DNA of 5,536 nt from an uncultured Clostridia bacterium (lineage in GTDB: Bacteria > Bacillota > Clostridia > Oscillospirales > CAG-272), in assembly GCA_947627815.1 (NCBI GenBank), contig CANQXN010000120.1:1-5536 (forward strand). The letters run 5' to 3'. Shown piece by piece: positions 1 to 5,183 of this stretch. The notes beneath the pieces are model-generated. The model had not been told where the DNA came from. It did not search any database and saw only the letters and a list, made by a program, of their open reading frames with translations. The first letter of the stretch is position 1; each line of letters begins with the position of its first letter. A program made the translations under genes and the position numbers.

Positions 1-40
1 AGTTCTGCTTTCTTCTAAGCTTTGTACTTCGCTCTTGTTG

Positions 41-58
41 TTCAATTTTCAAGGACCG
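41..58 (-). promoter_or_regulatory. boxA-like antitermination element in a putative rRNA operon leader
   Basis: Read on the minus strand, this stretch is CGGTCCTTGAAAATTGAA and continues into CAACAAGAGC. It resembles the TGCTCTTTGAAAACTGAACAA segment found in Bacillota rRNA leaders just before 16S, the boxA site recognised by the NusB/S10 antitermination complex. It lies about 50 nt downstream of the likely transcription start of the strong promoter at 114-143, a normal place for boxA. The match to boxA is not perfect (CCTTGAAAA for CTTTGAAAA). An 8-nt direct repeat, GAGCGAAG on the minus strand, flanks it at 61-68 and 27-34. The call rests on recalled resemblance, and the rRNA gene itself would be outside the window. 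Confidence 0.6.
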
Positions 59-113
59 ATCTTCGCTCCCCTTCCGCGAGGCTTTTCCTTTCCCGCTCGA
101 GGTTAGCTTGTGT

Positions 114-143
114 ATTATATCACTCTTCCACGCCTTTTGTCAA
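114..143 (-). promoter_or_regulatory. Strong sigma-A-type promoter, probably of an rRNA operon
   Basis: On the minus strand a perfect -35 TTGACA (138-143) and a perfect -10 TATAAT (114-119) are separated by 18 bp. Transcription would start near 107-108, where a G lies seven bases past the -10; this would suit the GTP-responsive initiation known for Bacillota rRNA promoters, but that is inference. Upstream lies an A/T-tract region, and downstream a purine-rich leader with a boxA-like site and no ribosome-binding site plus start codon that I can support. The full set points to an rrn operon reading out of the left edge. A tRNA cluster or another highly expressed gene remains possible. Confidence 0.85.
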
Positions 144-180
144 GAGATTTAATGGGATTTTTTTCAAAAAAATCGTTTTT
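144..180 (-). promoter_or_regulatory. A/T-tract UP-element-like region
   Basis: Immediately upstream of the -35 box the sequence is dominated by A and T tracts. It includes a perfect 9-bp inverted repeat around a single central base at 156-174 (GATTTTTTT, G, AAAAAAATC on the minus strand) and a further A5 run at 176-180. Relative to the inferred start this palindrome covers roughly -49 to -67, overlapping and extending beyond the range where the alpha-subunit C-terminal domain contacts UP elements. UP-like tracts are typical of rRNA promoters. The function is inferred from position and composition only. Confidence 0.55.
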
Positions 181-280
181 ATTGATTCCGCCAATAAATT
201 GCAAAATCAAGCGGCTTATTTTGGCTGTTTTGCCCAAGTCTGCCAAGCGATCCGGCGACAAACATGCAAAAAGGTGCAAG
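175..280. other. Intergenic spacer without a recognisable gene
   Basis: This spacer lies between the terminator after rplQ and the A/T-rich upstream region of the leftward promoter. Open frames crossing it on either strand run through the terminator stem or the promoter, lack a supported ribosome-binding site and resemble no family I know. The only structure seen is a weak 6-bp inverted repeat (TTGATT/AATCAA on the minus strand, at roughly 182-210), too short to call a terminator. Confidence 0.6.
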
Positions 281-314
281 GAAAAGCGGCGCAGCAATCG
301 CCGAGCCGCTTTTC
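281..314 (-). terminator. Probable intrinsic terminator after rplQ
   Basis: A perfect 10-bp stem is formed by GAAAAGCGGC (minus-strand 314-305) and GCCGCTTTTC (290-281), closing a 14-nt loop that can pair further inside. It begins 23 nt past the rplQ stop codon. The descending arm ends in TTTTC and is followed by CTTGCACCTTTTT, so the U tract is interrupted rather than canonical. The arm on the other side is also followed by a T-rich run on the plus strand, so the element could work in both directions. It marks the likely end of the ribosomal-protein unit and separates it from the promoter downstream. Confidence 0.7.
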
Positions 315-337
315 TCTTCTTTCAGCTTGCGAACAAC

Positions 338-772
338 TTATTTATTGTCAAGCGCCGGCGCTTCCACCTTCTTGGCAGGCTTTTTCGCCTGTTTCTTGGC
401 GGCAGATGTCACGACAGGCATACCCACAAGGCGAATAATGGCCATTTCGGCGCCATCGCCACGGCGAGGACCCATCTTATAGATCGCGGTATATCCGCCG
501 TTCACCTTGGCATAAGCGGGGGCAATCTCGTTAAAGAGCTTGTTGACAACGCTTTCCTTGGTAATATAGGCCATGGCACGGCGATAGGCAGCGAGTTTAT
601 TAGGCTTTTGATTTTTAGCAACGGTTATCATTTTCTCGGCCAGGCTGCGCACATCTTTGGCTCTCGTTACGGTGGTCTCAATCTGTCCGTTTTCGAGCAG
701 ATAAGTAACCATTCCGCGGAGCATCAGATTCCGGTGTGCCGTCGGTCTTCCGAGTTTTCTGGTTCCTGGCAT
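338..772 (-). CDS. rplQ: 50S ribosomal protein L17
   Basis: L17 is a large-subunit protein that binds 23S rRNA near the exit-tunnel side of the ribosome. The 144-residue product shows the family signature at its N-terminus ([18 protein letters not shown], residues 5-22), then [16 protein letters not shown] (27-42) and a C-terminal core ending near residue 118 ([15 protein letters not shown]). Bacterial L17 is usually about 115-130 residues. The excess here is a tail from about 119 rich in Ala, Lys and Pro ([12 protein letters not shown]), probably disordered and RNA-contacting. The ATG at 772 is chosen because AAGGGAGG (788-781) lies 8 nt upstream. The gene follows rpoA by 36 nt, is the last gene of the unit, and is followed by the stem-loop at 281-314. 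Identification is certain; the function of the tail is unknown. Confidence 0.98.
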   Translation of the reverse strand: MPGTRKLGRPTAHRNLMLRGMVTYLLENGQIETTVTRAKDVRSLAEKMITVAKNQKPNKLAAYRRAMAYITKESVVNKLFNEIAPAYAKVNGGYTAIYKMGPRRGDGAEMAIIRLVGMPVVTSAAKKQAKKPAKKVEAPALDNK

Positions 773-808
773 TTTCGGTACCTCCCTTAGTTAATGGTGA
801 TAAACGGG

Positions 809-1762
809 TCACTCTTCCTCGTGCTTGAGGTCAAGACCCAGGGAATGAAGCTTCTGAATGACTTCTTCCAATGATTTCTTACCGAGGTTACGGACTTTGA
901 TCATATCCTCTTCGGTTCTGCAAACCAAATCCTCCACGGTGTTGATGGCTGCCCGCTTCAAACAGTTGAAGCTTCTGACAGACAAGTCAAGTTCCTCAAT
1001 CGTCATCTCAAGGACTTTCTCCTTGATCGTCTCCTCACGCTCAACCATTGTCGTCTTGTCCTTCATTTCTTCGGACAGGTTGGCGAAGAGGTTGAGATGG
1101 TCATTGAGTATCTTGGCCGCCAGCGAAAGTGCCTCTTTCGCGGAAATGGTGCCGTCGGTGGTAAGATCGATCGTGAGTTTCTCCAAATCGGTTTTGTTGC
1201 CGCGACGGGTATTCTCCACTTGGTAACTGGCGCTCTTCACAGGCGTATAGATCGAATCGGTATAGATCGTGCCAATGACAGGTGTCTTTTCCTGTTTGTT
1301 CTTATCCTGAGAAACATAGCCGCGACCTTTGTCAAACGTCAGCTCCATATACAGCCTTGCATTGTCGCTCAATGTGGCGATGTGAAGGTCGGGATTGAGA
1401 ATCTCAAGTTCCGCATCGGTCTTGATATCGGCGGCCTTGACATCGCAGGGGCCGGTCATATCGAGAAGAACCGTTTTGGCGGTGGCATCTCCGTACAGTT
1501 TGCAGCGAATGCCTTTGACATTGAGGACAATCTCGGTAACATCTTCTTTAACGCCGCTGATCGTGGAAATCTCGTGAAGGACGCCGTCAATCTTGATGCT
1601 GACGACAGCGACACCGGGAAGCGCCGACAAGAGTACCCGGCGCAGGGAGTTCCCCAGCGTCGTACCGAAGCCGCGTTCGAGCGGTTCGACGGCAAATTTG
1701 CCGTAGCGACCGTCATGAGAGGTTTCCAGCGTGACAATATTCGGCTTTTCTATTTCAATCAT
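809..1762 (-). CDS. rpoA: DNA-directed RNA polymerase subunit alpha
   Basis: Alpha dimerises to nucleate assembly of core RNA polymerase, and its C-terminal domain contacts UP-element DNA and activators. The 317-residue length matches the Bacillota family (about 314). The N-terminal dimerisation domain covers roughly residues 1-230 and includes the conserved [15 protein letters not shown] (36-50) and [11 protein letters not shown] (121-131). A charged linker (about 231-250) leads to the C-terminal domain (about 251-312). The DNA-contact residues known from E. coli are kept: R263, N266 and K269 in SVRSFNCLK, and G294, K296 and S297 in RNLGKKS. The ATG at 1762 has AGGAGG (1776-1771) 8 nt upstream, preceded by a T7 run. 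The 79-nt spacer from rpsD contains a 9-bp hairpin, unlike most of the tight junctions in this unit, which suggests separate control or processing of rpoA. Confidence 0.99.
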   Translation of the reverse strand: MIEIEKPNIVTLETSHDGRYGKFAVEPLERGFGTTLGNSLRRVLLSALPGVAVVSIKIDGVLHEISTISGVKEDVTEIVLNVKGIRCKLYGDATAKTVLLDMTGPCDVKAADIKTDAELEILNPDLHIATLSDNARLYMELTFDKGRGYVSQDKNKQEKTPVIGTIYTDSIYTPVKSASYQVENTRRGNKTDLEKLTIDLTTDGTISAKEALSLAAKILNDHLNLFANLSEEMKDKTTMVEREETIKEKVLEMTIEELDLSVRSFNCLKRAAINTVEDLVCRTEEDMIKVRNLGKKSLEEVIQKLHSLGLDLKHEEE

Positions 1763-1799
1763 GCAATTACCCTCCTAAAAAAATAAACGCATTGGACGC

Positions 1800-1825
1800 G
1801 CTGTGCCGAGAAGGCCCGGCACAGC
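1800..1825 (-). promoter_or_regulatory. Intercistronic stem-loop between rpsD and rpoA
   Basis: A perfect 9-bp stem (GCTGTGCCG with CGGCACAGC) closes an 8-nt loop. On the minus strand it lies 16 nt past the rpsD stop and 37 nt before the rpoA start. No T tract follows directly (the next bases are GCGTCC), so it is not a standard terminator. ACCTCC at 1835-1830, just before the hairpin, could pair through CCTCC with GGAGG of the rpoA Shine-Dalgarno (1775-1771), with the hairpin bringing the two together. It could be an mRNA-processing or stability element or a translational control site. The structure is seen; the function is inferred. Confidence 0.55.
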
Positions 1826-1841
1826 AAACGGAGGTCGGTTA

Positions 1842-2468
1842 TTACTTGGAGTACAACTCGACGATCAACTGTTCCTCAAACGGGAAATCGACATCTTCGC
1901 GTTTGGGAAGAGCCACAACGGTAGCCGACGCGTTGGCCACATCGACATTCAACCATTTGGGAGTGGTCTGATCGCCCATGCTGTCGAGAAGCTGTTTGAC
2001 CCGAACCAGCTTTTTACTGTCATCTTTCAGAGTCACCACATCGCCTTCACGAACCAGAATCGACGGAATATTGGCTTTTTTGCCGTTCAGCGTAAAATAG
2101 TCGTTGCGGAGCATCTGACGGGCTTCTCTGCGGCTGGCGGCAAGACCCATCCGATACACCACATTGTCCAGACGGCGCTCTAAGAGAGAAAGCATATTCT
2201 CGCCGGTCACGCCCGCCTGTTTTTCCGCCATTTCAAAGTAAGAACGGAACTGGCCTTCCAGCACGCCGTAATATCTTCTGGCTTTCTGTTTTTCACGCAG
2301 CTGGATGCCATATTCTCTCATCATTTTATTGCCCGCTCCGTGCTGACCGGGAGCGTTGCGTCTGCGCTCGATCGCGCATTTGCCTGTCAGGCAGCGCTCG
2401 CCTTTCAGAAAAAGTTTGGTTCCTTCTCTGCGGCAGAGTCTGCAAGCAGGTCCTGTATATTTTGCCAT
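1842..2468 (-). CDS. rpsD: 30S ribosomal protein S4, zinc-binding (C+) form
   Basis: S4 is a primary 16S rRNA-binding protein that starts 30S assembly near the five-way junction and, in several bacteria, represses ribosomal-protein mRNA. The 208-residue product has the normal length. The N-terminal domain carries C9, C12, C26 and C31, the same four-cysteine spacing as the zinc site of Thermus S4, so this is the zinc-containing form. The S4 RNA-binding fold covers about residues 98-160 ([20 protein letters not shown], then [10 protein letters not shown] and VREGDVV). The ATG at 2468 follows TAGGAGGA (2485-2478) by 9 nt; a closer upstream ATG at 2476 is out of frame. The gene ends in tandem stops TAA TAA. 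It lies 27 nt after rpsK. In B. subtilis rpsD is a separate autoregulated gene, so placement here follows the E. coli and clostridial order. Confidence 0.99.
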   Translation of the reverse strand: MAKYTGPACRLCRREGTKLFLKGERCLTGKCAIERRRNAPGQHGAGNKMMREYGIQLREKQKARRYYGVLEGQFRSYFEMAEKQAGVTGENMLSLLERRLDNVVYRMGLAASRREARQMLRNDYFTLNGKKANIPSILVREGDVVTLKDDSKKLVRVKQLLDSMGDQTTPKWLNVDVANASATVVALPKREDVDFPFEEQLIVELYSK

Positions 2469-2495
2469 AGCAGCATATCCTCCTATCGTCTTCCA

Positions 2496-2894
2496 TCAGA
2501 CTCGTCTTCTCTTAGGCGGTCTGCATCCATTGTGGGGAATCGGGGTCACATCTTTGATGAGTGTGATGTTCAGACCGGCGGTCTGGAGCGCGCGGATCGC
2601 GGATTCACGGCCGCTGCCGGGGCCTTTCACATACACATCGACGGTTTTCATGCCGTGCTCGGTCGCCGCTTTGGCAGCGGTTTCCGCAGCCATCTGAGCG
2701 GCAAAGGGGGTGGATTTCTTCGACCCGCGGAAGCCAAGCTCGCCGGCGGAAGCCCAGGAAACGGCATTGCCGTTCACATCAGTGATGGTAACAATGGTGT
2801 TATTATAGGTAGCGCGAATATGGGCGGCGCCCTTTTCGATATTTTTGCGCTCGCGGCGCTTTTTCACTACCCGTTTTCCTTTAGTATCAGCCAT
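2496..2894 (-). CDS. rpsK: 30S ribosomal protein S11
   Basis: S11 binds 16S rRNA in the platform of the small subunit, near the E site and the Shine-Dalgarno/anti-Shine-Dalgarno helix. The 132-residue product is of normal length. It has a basic N-terminal arm ([14 protein letters not shown], residues 5-18), the family core [15 protein letters not shown] (25-39), [19 protein letters not shown] (49-67), [13 protein letters not shown] (91-103) and the C-terminal [19 protein letters not shown] (110-128) followed by an Arg tail. The ATG at 2894 fits the family start. The best Shine-Dalgarno, AAGGAG (2912-2907), overlaps the rpsM stop codon and is rather far (12 nt) from the start; a nearer AGAGG is too close (3 nt). 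This suggests coupling to rpsM translation. Confidence 0.99.
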   Translation of the reverse strand: MADTKGKRVVKKRRERKNIEKGAAHIRATYNNTIVTITDVNGNAVSWASAGELGFRGSKKSTPFAAQMAAETAAKAATEHGMKTVDVYVKGPGSGRESAIRALQTAGLNITLIKDVTPIPHNGCRPPKRRRV

Positions 2895-2910
2895 TAGCCT
2901 CTGTCACTCC

Positions 2911-3279
2911 TTACTTCTTCTTATTTGCGATCGTCTTGGCGGGACCTTTTCTTGTTCTCGCGTTGGTCTTGGTTCGCTGACCTCTTACCGGCAAGCCTTT
3001 TCTGTGCCGGATGCCGCGGTAGCAGTTGATTTCAACCATTCTCTTGATATTGAGAGCCACTTCACGGCGAAGATCGCCTTCCACATGGTAATTGGTTTCG
3101 ATCTCTTCACGCAATTTGGCGGTTTCGTCTTCCGTCAGATCTTTCGCGCGTGTATCGGGATTGATTCCGGTGGCGGCAAGAATATCATTGGCGCTCTTTC
3201 TCCCGATCCCATAGATGTAGGTAAGAGCGATTTCGATTCTCTTGTTGTTCGGAATATCTACACCAGCTATACGAGCCAT
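2911..3279 (-). CDS. rpsM: 30S ribosomal protein S13
   Basis: S13 lies in the head of the small subunit, contacts the P-site tRNA through its basic C-terminal tail, and forms bridges to the large subunit. The product has 122 residues, as usual. It shows [14 protein letters not shown] (1-14), the helix-turn-helix region [17 protein letters not shown] (18-34), [14 protein letters not shown] (71-84) and the highly conserved [20 protein letters not shown] (87-106). It ends in a lysine-rich tail. The ATG at 3279 is preceded at 8 nt by GAGGTG (3293-3288). It follows rpmJ by 23 nt, leaving no room for an alpha-operon leader of the E. coli kind (the S4-binding pseudoknot), so S4 autoregulation at this site is unlikely. 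Confidence 0.99.
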   Translation of the reverse strand: MARIAGVDIPNNKRIEIALTYIYGIGRKSANDILAATGINPDTRAKDLTEDETAKLREEIETNYHVEGDLRREVALNIKRMVEINCYRGIRHRKGLPVRGQRTKTNARTRKGPAKTIANKKK

Positions 3280-3302
3280 TCTTTATTCACCTCTCTTGTT
3301 CC

Positions 3303-3416
3303 TTAACCCTGTCTTTGCTTGTGTTTCGGGTTTTCGCAGATAACCATAACTCTGCCTTTTCTCTTAATGATCTTGCATTTATCGCAGATCTTTTTCACTG
3401 AGGGTTTTACTTTCAT
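3303..3416 (-). CDS. rpmJ: 50S ribosomal protein L36, zinc-binding form
   Basis: This small gene encodes 37 residues, the normal L36 length, beginning [15 protein letters not shown] and ending [10 protein letters not shown]36 is a zinc-ribbon protein of the large subunit that binds 23S rRNA late in assembly. The zinc ligands C11, C14, C27 and H32 are all present, so this is the C+ paralogue, the type that in some bacteria is swapped for a zinc-free copy under zinc starvation. The ATG at 3416 is fixed by the family N-terminus. The ribosome-binding site is poor: the best purine run is AAAGG (3435-3431), 14 nt from the start. The 55-nt spacer behind infA holds a small stem-loop. Neighbours infA and rpsM are in the standard order. 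Confidence 0.98.
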   Translation of the reverse strand: MKVKPSVKKICDKCKIIKRKGRVMVICENPKHKQRQG

Positions 3417-3440
3417 TTGTCAATACCAAACCTTTCTTTG

Positions 3441-3470
3441 GAGATCCTTCAGGCGAAAATTTCGGATCTC
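3441..3470 (-). promoter_or_regulatory. Stem-loop between infA and rpmJ
   Basis: A perfect 7-bp inverted repeat (GAGATCC with GGATCTC) closes a 16-nt loop, and begins one base after the infA stop codon, inside a second, tandem TGA. No T tract follows on the minus strand, so it is not a terminator. It lies just upstream of the weak AAAGG that serves rpmJ. A role in mRNA processing or in setting the rpmJ translation level is possible, but a 7-bp repeat in a 55-nt spacer could also be chance. Confidence 0.35.
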
Positions 3471-3471
3471 A

Positions 3472-3690
3472 TCATTTGGTTCGCCAGGTAATGCGGCCTT
3501 TGGTGGGATCGTAGATCGATACTTCCACCGTCACCTTATCGCCGGGCAGGATCCAAATATAATTCATTCTGAGTTTTCCCGACAGATGGGCAATGATAAT
3601 ATGACCGTTTGGGAGTTTTACCTTGAACTGGGCGTTGGGCAAGGACTCAACGACCACACCTTCAAATTCGACGACATCGTCCTTTGGCAT
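3472..3690 (-). CDS. infA: Translation initiation factor IF-1
   Basis: IF-1 binds the ribosomal A site during initiation and enhances the activities of IF-2 and IF-3. The 72-residue product is exactly the usual size and forms a single S1-type OB fold. Recognisable family segments are [19 protein letters not shown] (6-24), [18 protein letters not shown] (28-45), [11 protein letters not shown] (48-58) and [10 protein letters not shown] (61-70). Differences from the common sequence are modest, for example W46 where Arg is usual (MNFIRILPGD) and P62 where Leu is usual (YDLTRGRI). The ATG at 3690 has AAGGAGGA (3708-3701) 10 nt upstream. It lies 30 nt after map and ends with tandem TGA TGA stops. 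Some Clostridia carry a KOW-domain L14e-like gene between map and infA; none is present here. Confidence 0.98.
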   Translation of the reverse strand: MPKDDVVEFEGVVVESLPNAQFKVKLPNGHIIIAHLSGKLRMNYIWILPGDKVTVEVSIYDPTKGRITWRTK

Positions 3691-3720
3691 ATATAATGAT
3701 TCCTCCTTATACCATCAATC

Positions 3721-4473
3721 TCAGTCAACTTTTGTCATGACTTCCACGCCGTTTTCGGTCAGGGCAATCGTGTTTTCGTAGTGCGCCGACAGCGTGCCGT
3801 CAGCCGTCACTACCGTCCAACCGTCGGAAAGCTCTCTGACCTCGCCGCTCCCCACGCAGATCATGGGTTCGACGGCAATCGTCATGCCGATGCTCATGCG
3901 CGGCCCGCGCCCCGGCGTTCCGTAATTGGGAACATCCGGCGGTTCATGAAGCTCATGCCCCACGCCGTGTCCCACATACTTGCGCACGACGCCAAAGCCG
4001 TAGCTTGCCGCGTGGTTTTCCACAGCATACCCGAGATCGCCGATGCGATTGTCGGGTTTTACCTGTTCGATGCCTTTCCAGAAGCATTCTTCCGTCGCCT
4101 GAATGAGGCGGGCGGCTACTTCCGAAATCTGCCCCACCGCAAAGGTGCGGGCGGCATCGCCGGTGTATCCGTGATAAAAAGCGCCGACATCCACTTTGAC
4201 GATGTCCCCTTCTTTCAGGATCACCCGAGAGGAAGGAATGCCGTGAATGACCTGGTCATTCAAGCTGATACAGGCGCTGCCCGGAAACCCGCCGTACCCC
4301 AAAAAGGTGGGGTGGGCGCCGCATTTCTCGATATATCTGCGGATCAAATCATCGAGATGCTTGGTGGTAATCCCGGGCCGGATCGCCTCACCGGCGGCAA
4401 GCAGCGCTTCTCCGGTGATACGGCAGGCGTCTTTCATTACCGTAATCTGAGATTTGTTTTTCAGTTGTATCAT
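3721..4473 (-). CDS. map: Methionine aminopeptidase, type I
   Basis: This cytoplasmic dimetal peptidase removes the initiator methionine from new proteins after deformylation, when the second residue is small. The 250-residue product matches the short type Ia form without an N-terminal extension. By comparison with E. coli MetAP the metal ligands are all present: D95 (KVDVGAF), D106 (GYTGDAART), H169 (YVGHGVGHELHEPP), E202 (AVEPM) and E233 (HYENT). The catalytic H77 (HGIP) and H176 are also kept. The start codon overlaps the adk stop by one base (TAATG on the minus strand) and no good Shine-Dalgarno precedes it, so translation probably depends on ribosomes finishing adk. The adk-map-infA order is the classic Bacillota arrangement. 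Confidence 0.98.
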   Translation of the reverse strand: MIQLKNKSQITVMKDACRITGEALLAAGEAIRPGITTKHLDDLIRRYIEKCGAHPTFLGYGGFPGSACISLNDQVIHGIPSSRVILKEGDIVKVDVGAFYHGYTGDAARTFAVGQISEVAARLIQATEECFWKGIEQVKPDNRIGDLGYAVENHAASYGFGVVRKYVGHGVGHELHEPPDVPNYGTPGRGPRMSIGMTIAVEPMICVGSGEVRELSDGWTVVTADGTLSAHYENTIALTENGVEVMTKVD

Positions 4474-5111
4474 TATCTTAACGAGTCGATGGCCTCATCG
4501 GTAAGACGGGTAGTATCTTCTACGCGATCCTGACCGACAACGACCTTCATTTTGCCTTTGGACTGATAATAGTCTTTCAGCGGTTCTGTCTGTTCATGGT
4601 AAACTTTGAGACGGTCGGCGACGACTTCCGGACAATCGTCGCGGCGCTGTGTCAGCGTTTCGCCGCAGTCATCGCAGTGGACACCGTCTTTGGAAGGCAG
4701 TGATACCAGATGATAGGTGCGGCCGCATTTGGCACAAACGCGCCTGCCGTCCATTCTGGAAATGATGTTGTCATCGGAAACCTCGATGGAGATGACTGCG
4801 TCCATCTCAATCCCCATAGCATCCAGCGCTTTGGCCTGAACGACCGTACGGGGAAATCCGTCCAGAATATAACCGTTTTTGCAGTCTTCCTGTTCAAGTC
4901 TTTCCTTGATGATTCCGATCACAACCTCATCGGGGACGAGAGCGCCAGAATCGGCATACGCTTTCGCGGCACGACCCATGGCAGTCCCGTTTTTAATGGC
5001 AGCCCGAATGATCTCACCGGTAGAAATGGCAGGAATGCCGAGCCGTTCGCTGGTGTGCTTGGCCTGCGTTCCTTTGCCGGCGCCCGGGGCGCCCAAAAAC
5101 ATAATTTTCAT
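4473..5111 (-). CDS. adk: Adenylate kinase, zinc-lid type
   Basis: Adenylate kinase catalyses ATP + AMP to 2 ADP in the cytoplasm and balances adenine nucleotides. From the ATG at 5111 the product has 212 residues, the usual length for the long bacterial form. It has the P-loop GAPGAGKGT (7-15), the AMP-binding STGEIIR (30-36, with Glu where Asp is common), DGFPRT (84-89, R88) and the RRDD lid motif (156-159). The lid domain carries C126, C129, C146 and C149, a complete Cys4 zinc site as in Gram-positive enzymes. The frame extends upstream to a GTG at 5135, but family alignment (MKIMFLGAPG) and GAGGT at 5120-5116 favour the ATG. The gene overlaps map by one base and follows secY across a structured 72-nt spacer. 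Confidence 0.98.
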   Translation of the reverse strand: MKIMFLGAPGAGKGTQAKHTSERLGIPAISTGEIIRAAIKNGTAMGRAAKAYADSGALVPDEVVIGIIKERLEQEDCKNGYILDGFPRTVVQAKALDAMGIEMDAVISIEVSDDNIISRMDGRRVCAKCGRTYHLVSLPSKDGVHCDDCGETLTQRRDDCPEVVADRLKVYHEQTEPLKDYYQSKGKMKVVVGQDRVEDTTRLTDEAIDSLR

Positions 5112-5115
5112 TGAT

Positions 5116-5120
5116 ACCTC
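5116..5120 (-). promoter_or_regulatory. Ribosome-binding site choosing the adk start
   Basis: GAGGT on the minus strand ends 4 nt before the ATG at 5111. The spacing is short, but there is no purine-rich site before the alternative GTG at 5135, which instead abuts the GC-rich hairpin region. This site and the family N-terminus together decide for the shorter protein. Confidence 0.6.
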
Positions 5121-5135
5121 ATATTTCGTTATCAC

Positions 5136-5183
5136 GCCGGTATCGGCATACCGGAGGCTTTGCTCCGGTATGCCGGCATCGGC
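5136..5183 (-). repeat. Repeat-flanked hairpin filling most of the secY-adk spacer
   Basis: A perfect 13-bp stem (CGGCATACCGGAG at 5175-5163 with CTCCGGTATGCCG at 5156-5144, minus strand) closes a 6-nt loop. Two near-identical 12-mers lie at the ends of the element, GCCGATGCCGGC (5183-5172) and GCCGATACCGGC (5147-5136), differing at one base; each is itself GCCG/CGGC palindromic and each overlaps one arm of the stem. The right arm can alternatively pair with ATACCGG at 5143-5137 (7 bp, 4-nt loop), so two structures exclude each other. The element starts at the base after the secY stop codon. No T tract follows, so it is not a canonical terminator. It may be an mRNA processing or stability element, an attenuator, or a small dispersed repeat. 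Confidence 0.7.

Noticed and set aside
115..297. Minus-strand 60-codon open frame between rplQ and the left edge
   Set aside because: It begins in the terminator stem and runs through the promoter -35 and -10 boxes, lacks a ribosome-binding site and has no family resemblance.
22..790. Plus-strand open frames of 138 and 226 codons
   Set aside because: They lie antisense to rplQ and across the terminator and promoter. The rplQ protein is unmistakable, so these are shadow frames.
1777..1825. rpsD-rpoA hairpin plus downstream T-rich run as an intrinsic terminator
   Set aside because: The T run (TTTATTTTTTT) is separated from the stem by more than 10 bases, and the next gene, rpoA, needs transcription through it; no promoter was found in the spacer.
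3280..3302. An S4-binding pseudoknot leader before rpsM as in the E. coli alpha operon
   Set aside because: Only 23 nt separate rpmJ from rpsM, too little for that structure, and no matching fold was seen.
3395..3423. TTGACA on the minus strand just before rpmJ as a -35 box
   Set aside because: No acceptable -10 hexamer lies 16-19 bp downstream; the sequence there is rpmJ coding.
3700..3728. TTGACT and TATAAG around the map-infA junction as an internal promoter
   Set aside because: The spacing is only about 11 bp, too short for a sigma-A promoter; TATAAGGAGG is simply the infA ribosome-binding site context.
5112..5135. Upstream GTG start for adk giving a 220-residue protein
   Set aside because: The extra eight residues are not part of the family, no Shine-Dalgarno precedes the GTG, and GAGGT stands before the ATG at 5111.
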